The notes beneath the pieces were generated by a model that searched no databases, had not been told where the DNA came from, and worked only from the letters and a program-made list of their open reading frames with translations. Positions 11,670 through 23,700 of a stretch of 64,000 bases of DNA are shown piece after piece; the first letter of the stretch is position 1; every line of letters starts with the position of its first letter. The stretch is from Saxidomus purpurata (taxonomy: Eukaryota; Mollusca; Bivalvia; Venerida; Veneridae), in contig JAFMSR010000010.1 of assembly GCA_022818135.1 (NCBI GenBank), positions 7,932,208 through 7,996,207 of the forward strand, in the 5' to 3' direction. The position numbers and the translations under genes are program-made.

Positions 11670-14110
11670 GACATCATCTGTAAACTCCTCTTAGTGTCTG
11701 CTCACAATTTTCTTGAGGCTGAAAGAACAGACTGTTAAGATTTCACTAATATTCCACTAATAAGATTTGAACTCGCCTGTTACATGCAATGTTTTGAACT
11801 TTTTGAAGTTATTGAGGGCTGAATTGGTTGAAACTTTGACAGATACAGTGTGAATCTTGCAGTTAAGTATTTGTCAAGTTGCACGTGTTTGTATCATGCA
11901 ACTGTTACACATCATTTTTGTGTTCTATGATATTTCTCGAATGTTTCTGCGTCGATCTGGAAGAATCATATCCCATATAAAATAGTTTTGACCAGTAAAT
12001 AAAAATAGCAAGAAGTGGACGTTGAACCGATATGAATCGTTTTTTTTTTACAAGATAGTAGCATTACATGTTAGGTACCACGGTATTAGAAGAAGAAAAC
12101 GTCTCACTTCGCCCAAAATCTCGAATTGATATAAAAAACCAGAGCAGCTACACCATTGATATAATACCTTGTTGGAAAGCGCTTTTAGTACTGCTGAGCA
12201 TCGGCTATACCAGACAATCTATTGTTTAGTGTAAATTGTACATACCTTGATTATTCATGAAAAATGTAGAGTGTGTCCACCATTTTGTACGTGTTAGAGT
12301 ACCATTTAAGGTCACGTGTTACCCCACACTGAGATAGAAACCGAAGAGAAGTGCTCGACCATTTTGTCAATGGTTTCACTGAAATCGATAGACGTTGAGG
12401 CCAAGAATCGTTTTTGGACGAGAAAGTGCGCTGGAAATATTTATATGCAGTTCACTGCGATCATGAATGTTTTCATACGCACATATCTTCGTTTAAACAC
12501 AATTTGGGACCAAACGTTTTACTGTTATACTTTTTAAAGACAAATTTGGTTTCTATCCGTCAAAGCTTTAACCTGACCAGATTCAACCTTCAATAACCTC
12601 AAAAGTTTGACACATCGGGTCGAAACTAAGAACCGAGTGAACTTACACTTTTTGTTTAGTGTATGTTTTTAGACAGGTTTTGTGCCTTCACTACGGGGCA
12701 AACACATTTTAATTCCTACAGTCTGTAAATCTAGCACCGCTGATACAAGGGACACTTTGCAAAACAAAGCAGAATGGGTTAATACCAGTTCAAAAATATA
12801 TACTGTACTGAGCACTATTTTAAAATCATTCTACCTAACAAGCATAGATCAGCTTTTGCTAAGTTTAGATGTGGTGTAGCTTTCACCATGTTAGAAACTT
12901 CCAGATATCATAACTTGTTGATAATTGTGTTTGTCCTTTTTGTACTGGTTATGTTGGAGATGATATGCATGTTATTAGCAATGCCGAATGTGTACAATCA
13001 TTAGAAATATTTTATTTGAAAAATGTCAAGTCATACCAAATTATTTATTGTTGAAAGACACAGTAACAATTATTCAGTTGTTCTTCAACCACTATGTGGC
13101 AAGGAGTTGTGCCAAAGACTGGTTTTGATATGACAAAGCTATGATATTTTGAAAATCAGAAATGAAATACTTGATAATAGATAGGTTTTCACACTAATAA
13201 TGTTCTATTTTGATGTAATTTTAGTAAAATATAGGTTATTAGTTTAAATTAATTCAGTCGCTATTTGTTTCATCCCCCCGATTAGATAACACTCGAGTTC
13301 ATTTGCCTGTTCTATTTTGATGTCTTAAAGACGGGTCAAGTCACTAATTTACATACACATTGTATTAGGCACGGTGAAGTTTTACAGTGGTTGATCTATG
13401 ATCGATTTTAACTTGTAGATCTGAATATGAGTTGATACATTTGAAGTAACGAAAACTGACTTTTATTCAACGGGTGAGTGAGCATTTGATCAGATGCTGT
13501 TAATGCCCTTTGAAATGCTGACTAGTATAGTTTCTTTGTTTACGATTATGTCATTTAGCTTATGACATAGTCTAACACAGTTCTTGGAAAGAAAGATTTC
13601 TTAACATTGACACTAACTTCCTGCATATTTTGGTAACATTTGTTGTTGTGTTGTTGTTCACTGAGTTTCAGCAATGTTCTTGTGTATATAGTCCTCGTAT
13701 TGTTAAGCACTGACTGTGTGTTTTGGTCTCAACGGTTACAAATGGTGTTCAAGATTGATAGCTGCTACGTGCCCTGCCACCACCTTATACAGAAACGTCT
13801 GTCATCTCTCTTGCAGTGGGGCAAGCTCAAGAGTTTTCAGCACTGATGTCACACATCCATCTTGTTTTGCTTTGTAGTCCATTATGTCGTAGGGTAACCG
13901 TTAAACAATTAAAATATATGAATTAATACTGATTGTTGTTTTTATTTTCTTGACATTTAACCTCAAATGTAAAAGTGCCAGCTTTAATACAAGTTTAGTT
14001 TTCAATAATTTGTCCTATATTGTCACTTACACAATAGTCCCGTTATCCTATTATACTACCTCCTTTACTAACAAGTGCTAACCGTTCACCCATATCTTTG
14101 TATAGCGATG
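11670..14110. other. Unannotated intergenic stretch
   Basis: No gene found. Near 12,930-13,010 a short frame reads like the Cys/His tail of a LINE ORF (CPFCTGYVGDDMHVIS), but it is too decayed to annotate. ORFs of 60-75 codons around 12.3-12.9 and 13.6 kb have no recognisable motifs. Confidence 0.5.
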
Positions 14111-14115
14111 TTCGT

Positions 14116-14499
14116 GATTACTGAGATGCTTCATTGCATTCAGTCATCATGTGGCATTATACATAGATATACTTTTAGTATATACATTTGTATTTATAGT
14201 TAATAAATTATCTTTGATAATTATCAACTTGTTTCAGGTTAGTACTGCTATTTTGTACATTCATAGATCTTCATTGTTTTTACGATTGGAAACTGTTAAA
14301 GTGTATTTTTATGGTAATAAGCTATAGAGATAGTCTTTGTACACCGCTAATACTTGTAATTGTACGTCGTAAAGTGTTGAATTACTGAGATGCTTCATTG
14401 CATTCAGTATCATGTGGCATTATACATAGATATACTTTAGTATATACATTTGTATTTATAGTTAATAAATTATCTTTGATAATTATCAACTTGTTTCAG
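14116..14499 (+). repeat. Direct repeat of ~120 bp, two copies
   Basis: 14116-14237 and 14380-14499 are nearly identical ('ttactgagatgcttcattgc', 'catgtggcattatacataga', 'gataattatcaacttg'), differing mainly by single-base indels. Both end in 'tgtttcag', which looks like a 3' splice site. The spacer between the copies is unrelated. Confidence 0.85.
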
Positions 14500-16595
14500 T
14501 TGTGAGATACATATACCTCAGCAACCCAAACAGAACCTAACCTCTACATGAATATTTGGCAAGAGGGCCTGAGTTAGCCCTAGGTATACCAAGCCCTTCG
14601 TCAATTGTTATGAAGGGCGCAGAGGATCGCTGTATGCGTTCTAGCTTGTCTACATAATGCGTTGGTCTTTTTATTTTGATAGTATAGTCCTTTCACATTT
14701 ATACTAGTAATCATTGCTAATCAGTTAATTCATGGTCTGAATAAGGGTGATATTCCATCTCCTAAGTCATTTCCTGCATGCGCATTAAGTTTATTTTTTC
14801 GTTCAGTATTTTAATATTGTTACATTTTATGGTAGTTGTATGCAGGATTATCAATGGTATTCTCACTTTTACATTAATTAAAAGTTGAATTTTGTTATTA
14901 TATTGTATGAAATGTGTATTTTATTATATAACAGCATGCATGGTGAGACGTAAAATAAAAACGAATACATAATTCGATACGTGTTTCCTTTGTCTTGTGT
15001 CAATTGTTGTCCTTGTTACCCGCTGATCAGCTTATGTGTACTAGAGGACTATTCTCCTTTGTTCACTATCGGATTCTCTGTTGTTAGCCAGATAATTATT
15101 TATTGTTAGAGAAAGGATTCTATGGCCTCAGGACTGAGCTGGAACTCTCATTTTCATAATACTTAAAATGTACATATATTGGCTTGGAATACCGAGTGTA
15201 AACGAGACATTTCTCAATAGGTCTCTTTCTTGAATTAAAAAAAAAATGTTTACCCCTACATTTAGGTCAACATCTGTGGACGTTTTGAAATTTTACTCGG
15301 TGAGTAAAAGCGAAAAAAGAAAGTTAAAGTAATAAATCTTGTGTAACTTATAGTATTTCAGCTACATAATGAACTTACTATAGCTCTAATATATACGAGT
15401 TTCGTCAAACTTGTGGATGGACTGGAATGTTTTTATAGTGGAGCATTAAAGCTATCAATAACGACATTTTGTCATCAAGCGGGGTCTAATGTCATTGTCT
15501 ACTTTCATATGATTTCGATTCTGCGACACTCACCACCTAACCACATAACCACGGGTGGCATATTTTGAGTTGAAAAAAAATACTAGTATGAAACATTAAT
15601 GTGATATTACCGTTCAAAGTGACCTTTCTATTTTTAAGAAAGAAAGTATTCATTGATATATATATACCCCTACAATAATGAACATTGCCATAGTTTGAAT
15701 AAAGATATGAATCTGAATAAATGTTTTATTTCGACTGAATGAAGGTGAAATTTGTAAAAAAAAAGATCATTGTTGACTATACTTGTAGGGACATTACCCA
15801 AAAGACTGCAAGTATTACAATGCATGTAGATATAATTCGTTTAAACCCGACGTAAATGATAATTACCTAATGGTTGATAAGAAAGGTTATAGGTGATAGT
15901 CTGTATATAAGAGATACATGTACTTCTGTTTTCGTTTCACCTACTATTTACTTTGACTATACACAGGGGTAAAAGTAAATACACTACAAATATCAACCAC
16001 AGTTTCTCTCAGACATCTGTTATGTCACAGGGGCCAAACGTAAATCCTCTTTTTATGTTTACATTATAAGCGTTATCACTCAGTGCGAGATAAAGTCCTC
16101 AGTCAGTATTTGAAACTTAACAAAAAGTGAAAGATTACGGAAAATATATATCATTTTTCATCTTCATCTTAAATCATGCCTCAGATTTTAAAGTTTGATC
16201 ATAGTAAAACAGCAGAATACACTAGATGCCAGTCGGCGTCTTCAAAAAATGGACGGTTCTTCTGTAAGGACCGCCATCAGCTACGGACTTTAAATGGACC
16301 GTCATCAGCTACGGACCTTGAATTTAAGGGATAACACACTCGTCCTTTTGTAGTTGATTTAGATATCTTTAGCATTATATTTTTGTAAATGACACCAATT
16401 GATGAAAATTTGTCCGCAAAGGTGTATACGTAAATTCGTTTGTCTTTTCATACTCCATATTCATTTACCTTAAAAAATTATGGTGGCCCTGCCAAGACGA
16501 ATACATGACCTGGCAGACATCAGTCACAATAGAATATTGTGTCAATACATACATAATCATTAAGTCGAGTGCACCAATAAGAGAACCAAAGAATT
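14500..16595. other. Unannotated intergenic stretch
   Basis: No gene found. A short imperfect tandem ('ccgtcatcagctacggac' type) lies at 16,250-16,320. The rest is AT-rich with no long ORF. Confidence 0.5.
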
Positions 16596-16597
16596 GT

Positions 16598-16812
16598 GGA
16601 GCCGCCGTGGCGCAATGGTAGAGCGTTCGCCTCAGGATCGAAGGGCCCCGGGTTTGATCCCTACCATCGCCATGTCGGTAGTGTCATTAAGCAAGACACA
16701 AACAATTTCTCATTGCCTCTTTCTCTTCGAGGTTCATTTCATCTGGAATGAATCTCGAGAGCGTTTAATATAAATTGTAAGAACTTGTTTCCAAATCGAG
16801 AATAAATGAACT
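16598..16812 (+). mobile_element. tRNA-derived SINE, copy 2
   Basis: Plus-strand copy of the family at 6937. Box A TGGCGCAATGG and box B GGTTTGATCCC lie in a tRNA-like head. The head is followed by the body blocks 'caagacacaaac', 'tctggaatgaatctc' and 'gtaagaacttg' and an AATAAATGAACT-like tail. Confidence 0.8.
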
Positions 16813-16905
16813 AATCAAAGCAAAATGAAAATTAGCTTACTTATTAAGTGCATGAACGTATAGATAACTGATGAAATATTACATGTGCTTTATATGATCC
16901 ATATG

Positions 16906-18144
16906 GAAGCCTTGGAGGGCCACTTTTGAGTTTCGACATGCGGGTGTTTTTTTTTTCACTTATGACTTTGTACGCTTGTTTATATGACTAGAACTGACTA
17001 AATTGCCTCTTAAACAGTTTTATTAAAACGAATATAAACACGTCAACACTATAAAATACGGTTTCCATTGAATAGATTTTACAAATAAAATCAATTATAT
17101 ATATTATAAAAGTTACAGTCATTTGTGTCAGCTGTAATCAAAATAAGACCTGTTATTAAATTCATTTATTGTTTTCTGTTTGACTTAATACTTTTGATTT
17201 ATGACTTATTACTTTTGACTAAAAATTGACTTTTGACTTATTACTTTTGACTTTTGCGATTAATATACTTAATTTTTGACTTTGAACTTTTGACTTATTA
17301 CTTGATGCACTTATTGAAATAAGAAACCCTATTCCTAACCATAACAACCCTAAACGAACGTAAAAGATACGCACTGAGGACCTACCATGGCGCTAGATTC
17401 AGGTAATATATCAACTTGCTACTGAGTGACCCAACAATATAACGATATGCTTATACATATTAGTCAGCACTTGTGTTATTTCATCGAATACATTGTATAT
17501 TAACATGATGCATAGAAGCATAAAAGCTAATTGCTTTCATAAAATGTTACCATAGCAACAAAGAAATCATTTTTTTACAGTTCCTATATTGGCTTAAAGA
17601 CTTTTGTCAGTCCCGCACCCCGAAACATATTGTATTGTATATTTCATAGTTCTTAAAAGAAGGTATCATGTATAACACCAATATGCATTACATTTACTGC
17701 TCAAGCCCTAGCAGAATTAAATACAAGAGGGCTATGATTATTATTATTATTATTGCTAATGAAATACCATTCCCCAAAAGACAAGCCGTAGGTCAAAAGA
17801 TCGCGTTAAAGTCACTGCCGAGGAACTCCAAAAGTCTGCTTGCTAAAGCGTCCGTCACGGCCAATTGATATTAATGTAAATGACAAAGATAAAAGTAAAG
17901 GTCATATACAGCAAAATCAAGTTTACATTGTTACCACAAACATTTTTAATCAACCTTAATGCAGCTTCGAATCCTTGCTTTATATTCGTCACGGCAGATC
18001 CTTATGCTTTTATGCAGTACCACCTCTTAAACTGGGTGTCTGAAATGTAGCAGTCATAAGTAAAAGTCAAAAGTTGAAAGTATAATTTTAAATGTAATAT
18101 TACCCGTAAGTTTTCGAAACTCAAAAGTGAGCCCCCAAGGCTTC
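16906..18144. mobile_element. 1.24-kb TIR DNA element with 31-bp termini
   Basis: The first 31 bases (16906-16936, starting GAAGCCTTGG and ending CACTTTTGAGTTTCGA) match the complement of the last 31 (18114-18144) at 28 of 31 positions by hand count. No transposase ORF is visible. It contains a pseudo-tandem of 'ttttgacttattac' (17,190-17,300), and from ~17,725 to ~17,930 a fragment of the 'acaagagggc' repeat also seen at 21,785. A target duplication could not be fixed. Confidence 0.8.
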
Positions 18145-18149
18145 AATCT

Positions 18150-20700
18150 GAGATCCATGCTATTTATATTCTATAGACAAATAATCAGTCAGTTTTTTCA
18201 CTTTTCATTGTGATGCTGGTTTATATCCATGTGGCCTGCTAATGGATAACTCCGCTGACAAAGACACTTGGACAAGCGGTCACAATAGTTCACCTATAAG
18301 TAATATGGTTTTAATAGTTAATACTAAAAATAGAACTTTCATATATAACTCTACTTATCACTAATTGTCGATTTATATTAGCTCTTCTTCCGTCATAATT
18401 ACTATCCTAATTAGTAAGATAACAATTTATGCAAACAATTTTTACAGTGTCAATACTGTTTTTAGCAACGAAATCGTGTTTTTATTATAAGTACAGTTAC
18501 TGTCTATTTTCACTCTTGCATTTTCGTCCACTTAAGATTTTTGCAAGCATTAAGCGATATTAGTTGGCGCACAAATCTACATAAGTATCTATGCGACTGG
18601 CATGACCAATTTGAAACGTAACGTACAGGATACGTTTAGAATTGATACTTTATTCTGCATAACTACATCGATCTATTTTTATCGTCATAATACAAAAAAG
18701 GTTCTAAAGTGAGAAGTAAAAATGTGGTAAGATTGCTTTAAGGACAACGAATGGGCATAAAGACCTCGCAAACAGAGCAAAATATCCCACGTAAATGCGT
18801 GTACGTATTTTTATAATCGTGTTGGTTTCTTAGCAAAGTAAACGTTCAAAGCTTCTCAAAAACGTATAATTATCATTTTATCTCTTAAGTGGACAAAGAG
18901 AGTGACTCATCCTAATTAAGCCTAAATTAAATTTGCATATAATTATTGAAAAGTACAATTTGAAGGTAGCTATCAGCTCTTGCTTTATATTTTGTCGCTA
19001 AATTATTTTAATTTTAATACCTATTTTCATTATGTTTTATTCATATTTAAGCATATGCAATTTAGTCATTCAAATATCTTACTAAATAAAACTTTACAAA
19101 TGAGTGTAAACACGTTATTACAGAAATGGCATACAGACCCATTTCATGAGAATAATATATATACTGCATCTCCTATCTATCCGATGGATACATTTTATAA
19201 CTATTTTTCAAGACCTTAAAGACTGAGGATTAAATTATTTGAAGGTACATGTGTGTCACAGTTTCAGTAAGTAGGGAATTATGTATAAACTGTAATAGAA
19301 CAAATAGTTGTAGGATGATAAACTAAACATTTATAACATTTTGAGGTGTGTTTCATTTTTGAGACATTGAACACCTGCACTTGTTGTTTTATTTATTAAG
19401 TGAGTAAAACAACCTTTTAAAAGAAAGGTGTATAGATTTTTATACTTTTTAAACAAAATGATAATTTATATGCTTTGAATATATCTAAAAAAGAAATCAG
19501 TGATTAGAAATAATTTGATGACTGGTCGCAACCTAAATTAAACATACCAATTAAAAGTGGACCCTCTATCTTATCTAAGGTAAAACATACTGGCGAGCCA
19601 ATCGCAAGTCAGAGCACGTTCCTTGTTTTGCAATGTTTTCATTCCCTGGAGAGCGAATTGATTTAAGTCATTAAAAGTTTACAGAGTGAGAAATTTCCTA
19701 AACAAGGGGTTCAGACTAAGATAAATAAAGTAAACGAGAAACGAAATTGTTGTATACTTCCTTTTTGTCATGCAGCTGCGTGTTTATATACCACATTAAT
19801 GACAATCGGCAACGGAAGAATGTGCACACCTTCTAACCGGACCATTTGAGGTACAGGAATGAACTTAATTTATATACACCCTTGTTTTAACTTGTGAAAC
19901 ATTAGCAGACATCCTGGAGACTTTAAAAATCGGTGTCATATGTGCTAAATGCACTGGTGAAACTCAGCCTCTGTAATAAGTCTTTGAGCGACTTTACAAT
20001 AGTATGTTCTCGGTTTCCTCTAGAAAATCCATGAAAGCTCGCCGGGAGGTTGATGCATTATATAAGTAAATTCGAATTTGAGACTTTGAATTTTGAGTTA
20101 TTGCCTAAGACAAAATTAGTTAAAAAAATATTACGTTTCAGTGTCTAAAAGATTGAATAAAAGCATAATGTAAGTGTATGTCTTCATGTTAACTGTGAAA
20201 AGTATTTCTGTTTGGTCGTTCTATGGAATTATGTCAAAAAGCGAGAGAAAATAGATTTCAGGGTACCTGTCGTGTTAAATTATGAAACAAAACATGACAT
20301 AGACAATCTAGACAGCAATATAATGATAATTATACAGAAAACATTTCAATAGGCTGCGTTTGACAGGAAAACAAAATACCTAGTATGTATACTAATATTA
20401 CTGTGCTACGTTAGAGCATGGATTATCCTCTGAATCTGATTGACACAAACTATTGTCGAATAAATAATTGCAATTTACTCGGAGACATGTTACAAACAAT
20501 TACCGCATACTTAAGCAACATGTTTTTCCTCAGCTAAACGAACAGTGTAAATATTCGTATTTTATTGTGTAGTTTATTTTTAAAGGCGGGCCTCACATTT
20601 GAAAGAAAAAAAATAAGTCCAGTGATAAAGGCCCTCAGAACCAAACAGTCAAACATTTCCTTATAAAATGAACATTTAAGATTGGACAGGAATAGATACG
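18150..20700. other. Intergenic stretch upstream of the metalloprotease
   Basis: No supportable gene. The 79-codon ORF at 18,980-19,219 has no signal, domain or splice context and looks random. Promoter and enhancer elements of the gene at 20,775 may lie here but cannot be defined from sequence alone. Confidence 0.5.
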
Positions 20701-20704
20701 CTAA

Positions 20705-20716
20705 CTATATATAAGC
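20705..20716 (+). promoter_or_regulatory. Putative TATA box of the metalloprotease gene
   Basis: CTATATATAAGC lies about 60 nt before the start codon at 20,775, a spacing that fits a short 5' UTR (predicted start near 20,735-20,740). AT-rich background makes chance matches likely. Confidence 0.45.
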
Positions 20717-20774
20717 AAAGAAAAAAAATCTAAAACTACTTTTTAACTATTTCTTTTCTTTTGAAAGGTTAACA

Positions 20775-23700
20775 ATGACACTCTTAAATCTTAACTTTCT
20801 TGTATGTCTTTTAATAACTTTTTATCCTGATGTATATGCGTTTATGGACTACGATTTCACTCAGTCAGGTATGTTGTTGATTAATTTATCGATTATAAGT
20901 TCATCCTTTCTCTTCCGTAAACTGACATTTTCTTAACTTTCTTATTTCTCAGTAGACATTTCCATGTAAAGTATCTTAGCAATCATTATTTCATAACCAA
21001 GCGATTTCTGGAATTAAAACTTTTCATAAAACTATTTTCTTCATACTCTATTTTAGATTATAAAGCTTTTCTTTAAACATTTGCACACAAATAGTCATCC
21101 GTAAGAGTTGTTGATAGGAAAAATGAGAAATTGACTTAGGATGATGGTCAATGGATACGACTGGCCCAAAAAATAACTTTGTTACTTTGGTTGAAAAATA
21201 TTAAAATGAGGCGAACTAAGTATCTTTAAACAGTTACAAAAAAGTTGTGACAAGATTTCTTTAACTTATATGCTGACCGGCAAAAGAAATGCAACTGTAC
21301 CTTTGAACTTGAAGTTAGACCGCGGTTGTTGCTTAGAGATGGGCATTCCGGCATTTGAAAACGGTTTTTAAAGAATAAGTTCATCGTAATTTTATGCAGC
21401 CTGACAGCGAACTTTACCACCTTCAATAATTCATGAACAATTGTGTGCTACGGAAGCGTATAATGGTCGATAGTTACTGATTATGTCAACTAGACATGTG
21501 TGTGGTAATATGTTGACTTTGCTTGATAATATTTTGCAATTGTGCGTTATGTCATGATAAAATAAAACAATTGATTAAAAACAGAGCGGTTTGTTTTCGT
21601 AACACGTTAGACGTCAAAAAGCAATCACAATATAATATCTTGCTAAAACTATTACTAAACAAACTTTTTCCCGAATACGACACATTATTTGGCAAATATT
21701 GTTCTTATCTGACGTATATTTCTCGCGCAAAGCTGAAACCGAAAACAATCATTTACTCTACAGCCCTCGGCTATAATGAATTACAAGAGGGCCAAGATGG
21801 TCATATATCGCTATCTTGTCCCAAAGACAAAAGTAGGTCTAAAGTCATGATCAATGCCAACCGCTGACAATTTTTTAATCTCTTTGCGAAACGGTAAACA
21901 CATTCCAAACGTAGGTTTAAAATCAATGTACAAAGTGACCTAACTTTTGACCAGATGTAACGCAGTTTCGGTCTTGACTAAAGTTACCAAGACAAACTTT
22001 CTTTCATATGACTGATGCCGGTGTGTCAAATGTGGCATCTAGAGTTTGTAGGTGTTTCTGTTATTTTACCTGGTGTCCTACTTTTTGACCCCACGAATCC
22101 CAGTTTAAAACTAAACATAGAGTTCATCAAAACAAACATTCTGATTAATTTGATTCAAAATGTAAATTCTAGAATGTTGATGTTCTATGAGTTCACCATG
22201 TTATATAGATTTTATGATGTGACCAAATTTCAAACTTGACATAGCATTTATCAAGACATCCAGGGTGACTGGGTGCAAATTTGGCTTCTGGAGTTATCAC
22301 GAGGTTTTCTATTTTTTACCTGGTGTCCTAGGTTTTGATTCACGTATATAGTTTCTTTCTTGTCCTATATTTTTCAAGACAAACATTTTACCAATTTTAC
22401 GGTTTGGTTGGGTACAAATGTGGTTTCACGATATTTGGAATATTTTTCATTATTTGACATGGTCTATGATTTGACCCCGCGTGACCTGGTTTCAACTTTT
22501 GGTCGAGAGATCATCAAGAAAAATATTCTGACCAATTTTCATGACAATTGTTCTGACAGACAGACAGACAGACAGGCAAGCAAGCTAGGGTGAGCTTAAA
22601 AGAGAACATTTACACCAGCTATCTACTCTAGTTTCACCGATGTCGGAGCTAAATATTAACTCATCTTCGTTAATAAATTATCTTACACAAGCAAGATAAA
22701 TCTTTCATGCAAAACTATACCGTTCAAAATGATTTTACTTGCTGATTCGTAAGAAACGAATGCTACAATTATCATGCATATTTCTATTCTATCTTACTTT
22801 TCCCGTAAGATTTCAAACATGATGCGATATTTTCGCATCAAATCTACATAAATATCTAGCAACTGGCGACCATTATACGCTTCCGTAGTGTGCTGTGTTT
22901 TTCCTACAAATGATACCAAATTGATTGCGTTTCTTTCGCCTTTGAATTTAGATTATTAGATTATTATTATCTACTTTCCATTTAGTTATTTACCGAAACT
23001 CGTTGTTATCACTAACGCATTAAGAAAGGTTTGAAAAGATATATCGAAATTTTATGTAAAGTTGCAAAATAAATATGTTTTAACGTAATAATATCTGGGC
23101 AATTTAAAAAAAAACGGAGAAGGATGAGTAAAAGTATGGACGTCAAAACTCCAAAATTACAGTAAGGGTACACAATACCAGTTCAATGAGATTTGAATAA
23201 CAAACGGACAAAGTAATAGACTTGGTAGTGCCAATTTGATGAAAAGTTGGACAGACAATTGATATGTCTTGGGCAGTGTGTCTTTTGTCAAAACGATTAT
23301 GCTCATACACTTTAAAGAAGGCTTGGCATTCAAGTCATGGTAATTTGGCTTATTTTGGCAATAAAGAGGCCATAACTCCCGACTTCCTGATTATTTCAAA
23401 TTTCTGATTAAACACAAAGCATTGTGACAAGACTTGTAAATATTAGTCAGGGCCGTCAAATCTAAAATATAAATAGAAAAAATAATGGCATAGATAACAT
23501 GTCCATGATCATTGTGTCTAACTGAGATACTTATTTGGTAAACACTTTTTACGGCTGAATTCAGTAAAAGTTCGGAAAAAAAGGTCATAATTCCAGCGTG
23601 TTATCTAGCCACATCCATTGTAATATTTAGGAGTGCTACCGAAATGCCGGTTTTTAAATATTCGAGAAAATGAATTTGTATCTTTTGGTTCTACTATGTA

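Noticed and set aside
12890..13080. LINE C-terminal Cys/His motif (CPFCTGYVGDD.HVIS)
   Set aside because: Only ~16 residues resemble the motif and no upstream RT blocks are found, so it could be chance.
22552..22576. CRISPR-like or satellite array at the GACA run
   Set aside because: A simple tetranucleotide run ending a common repeat; no spacer structure, and the genome is eukaryotic.
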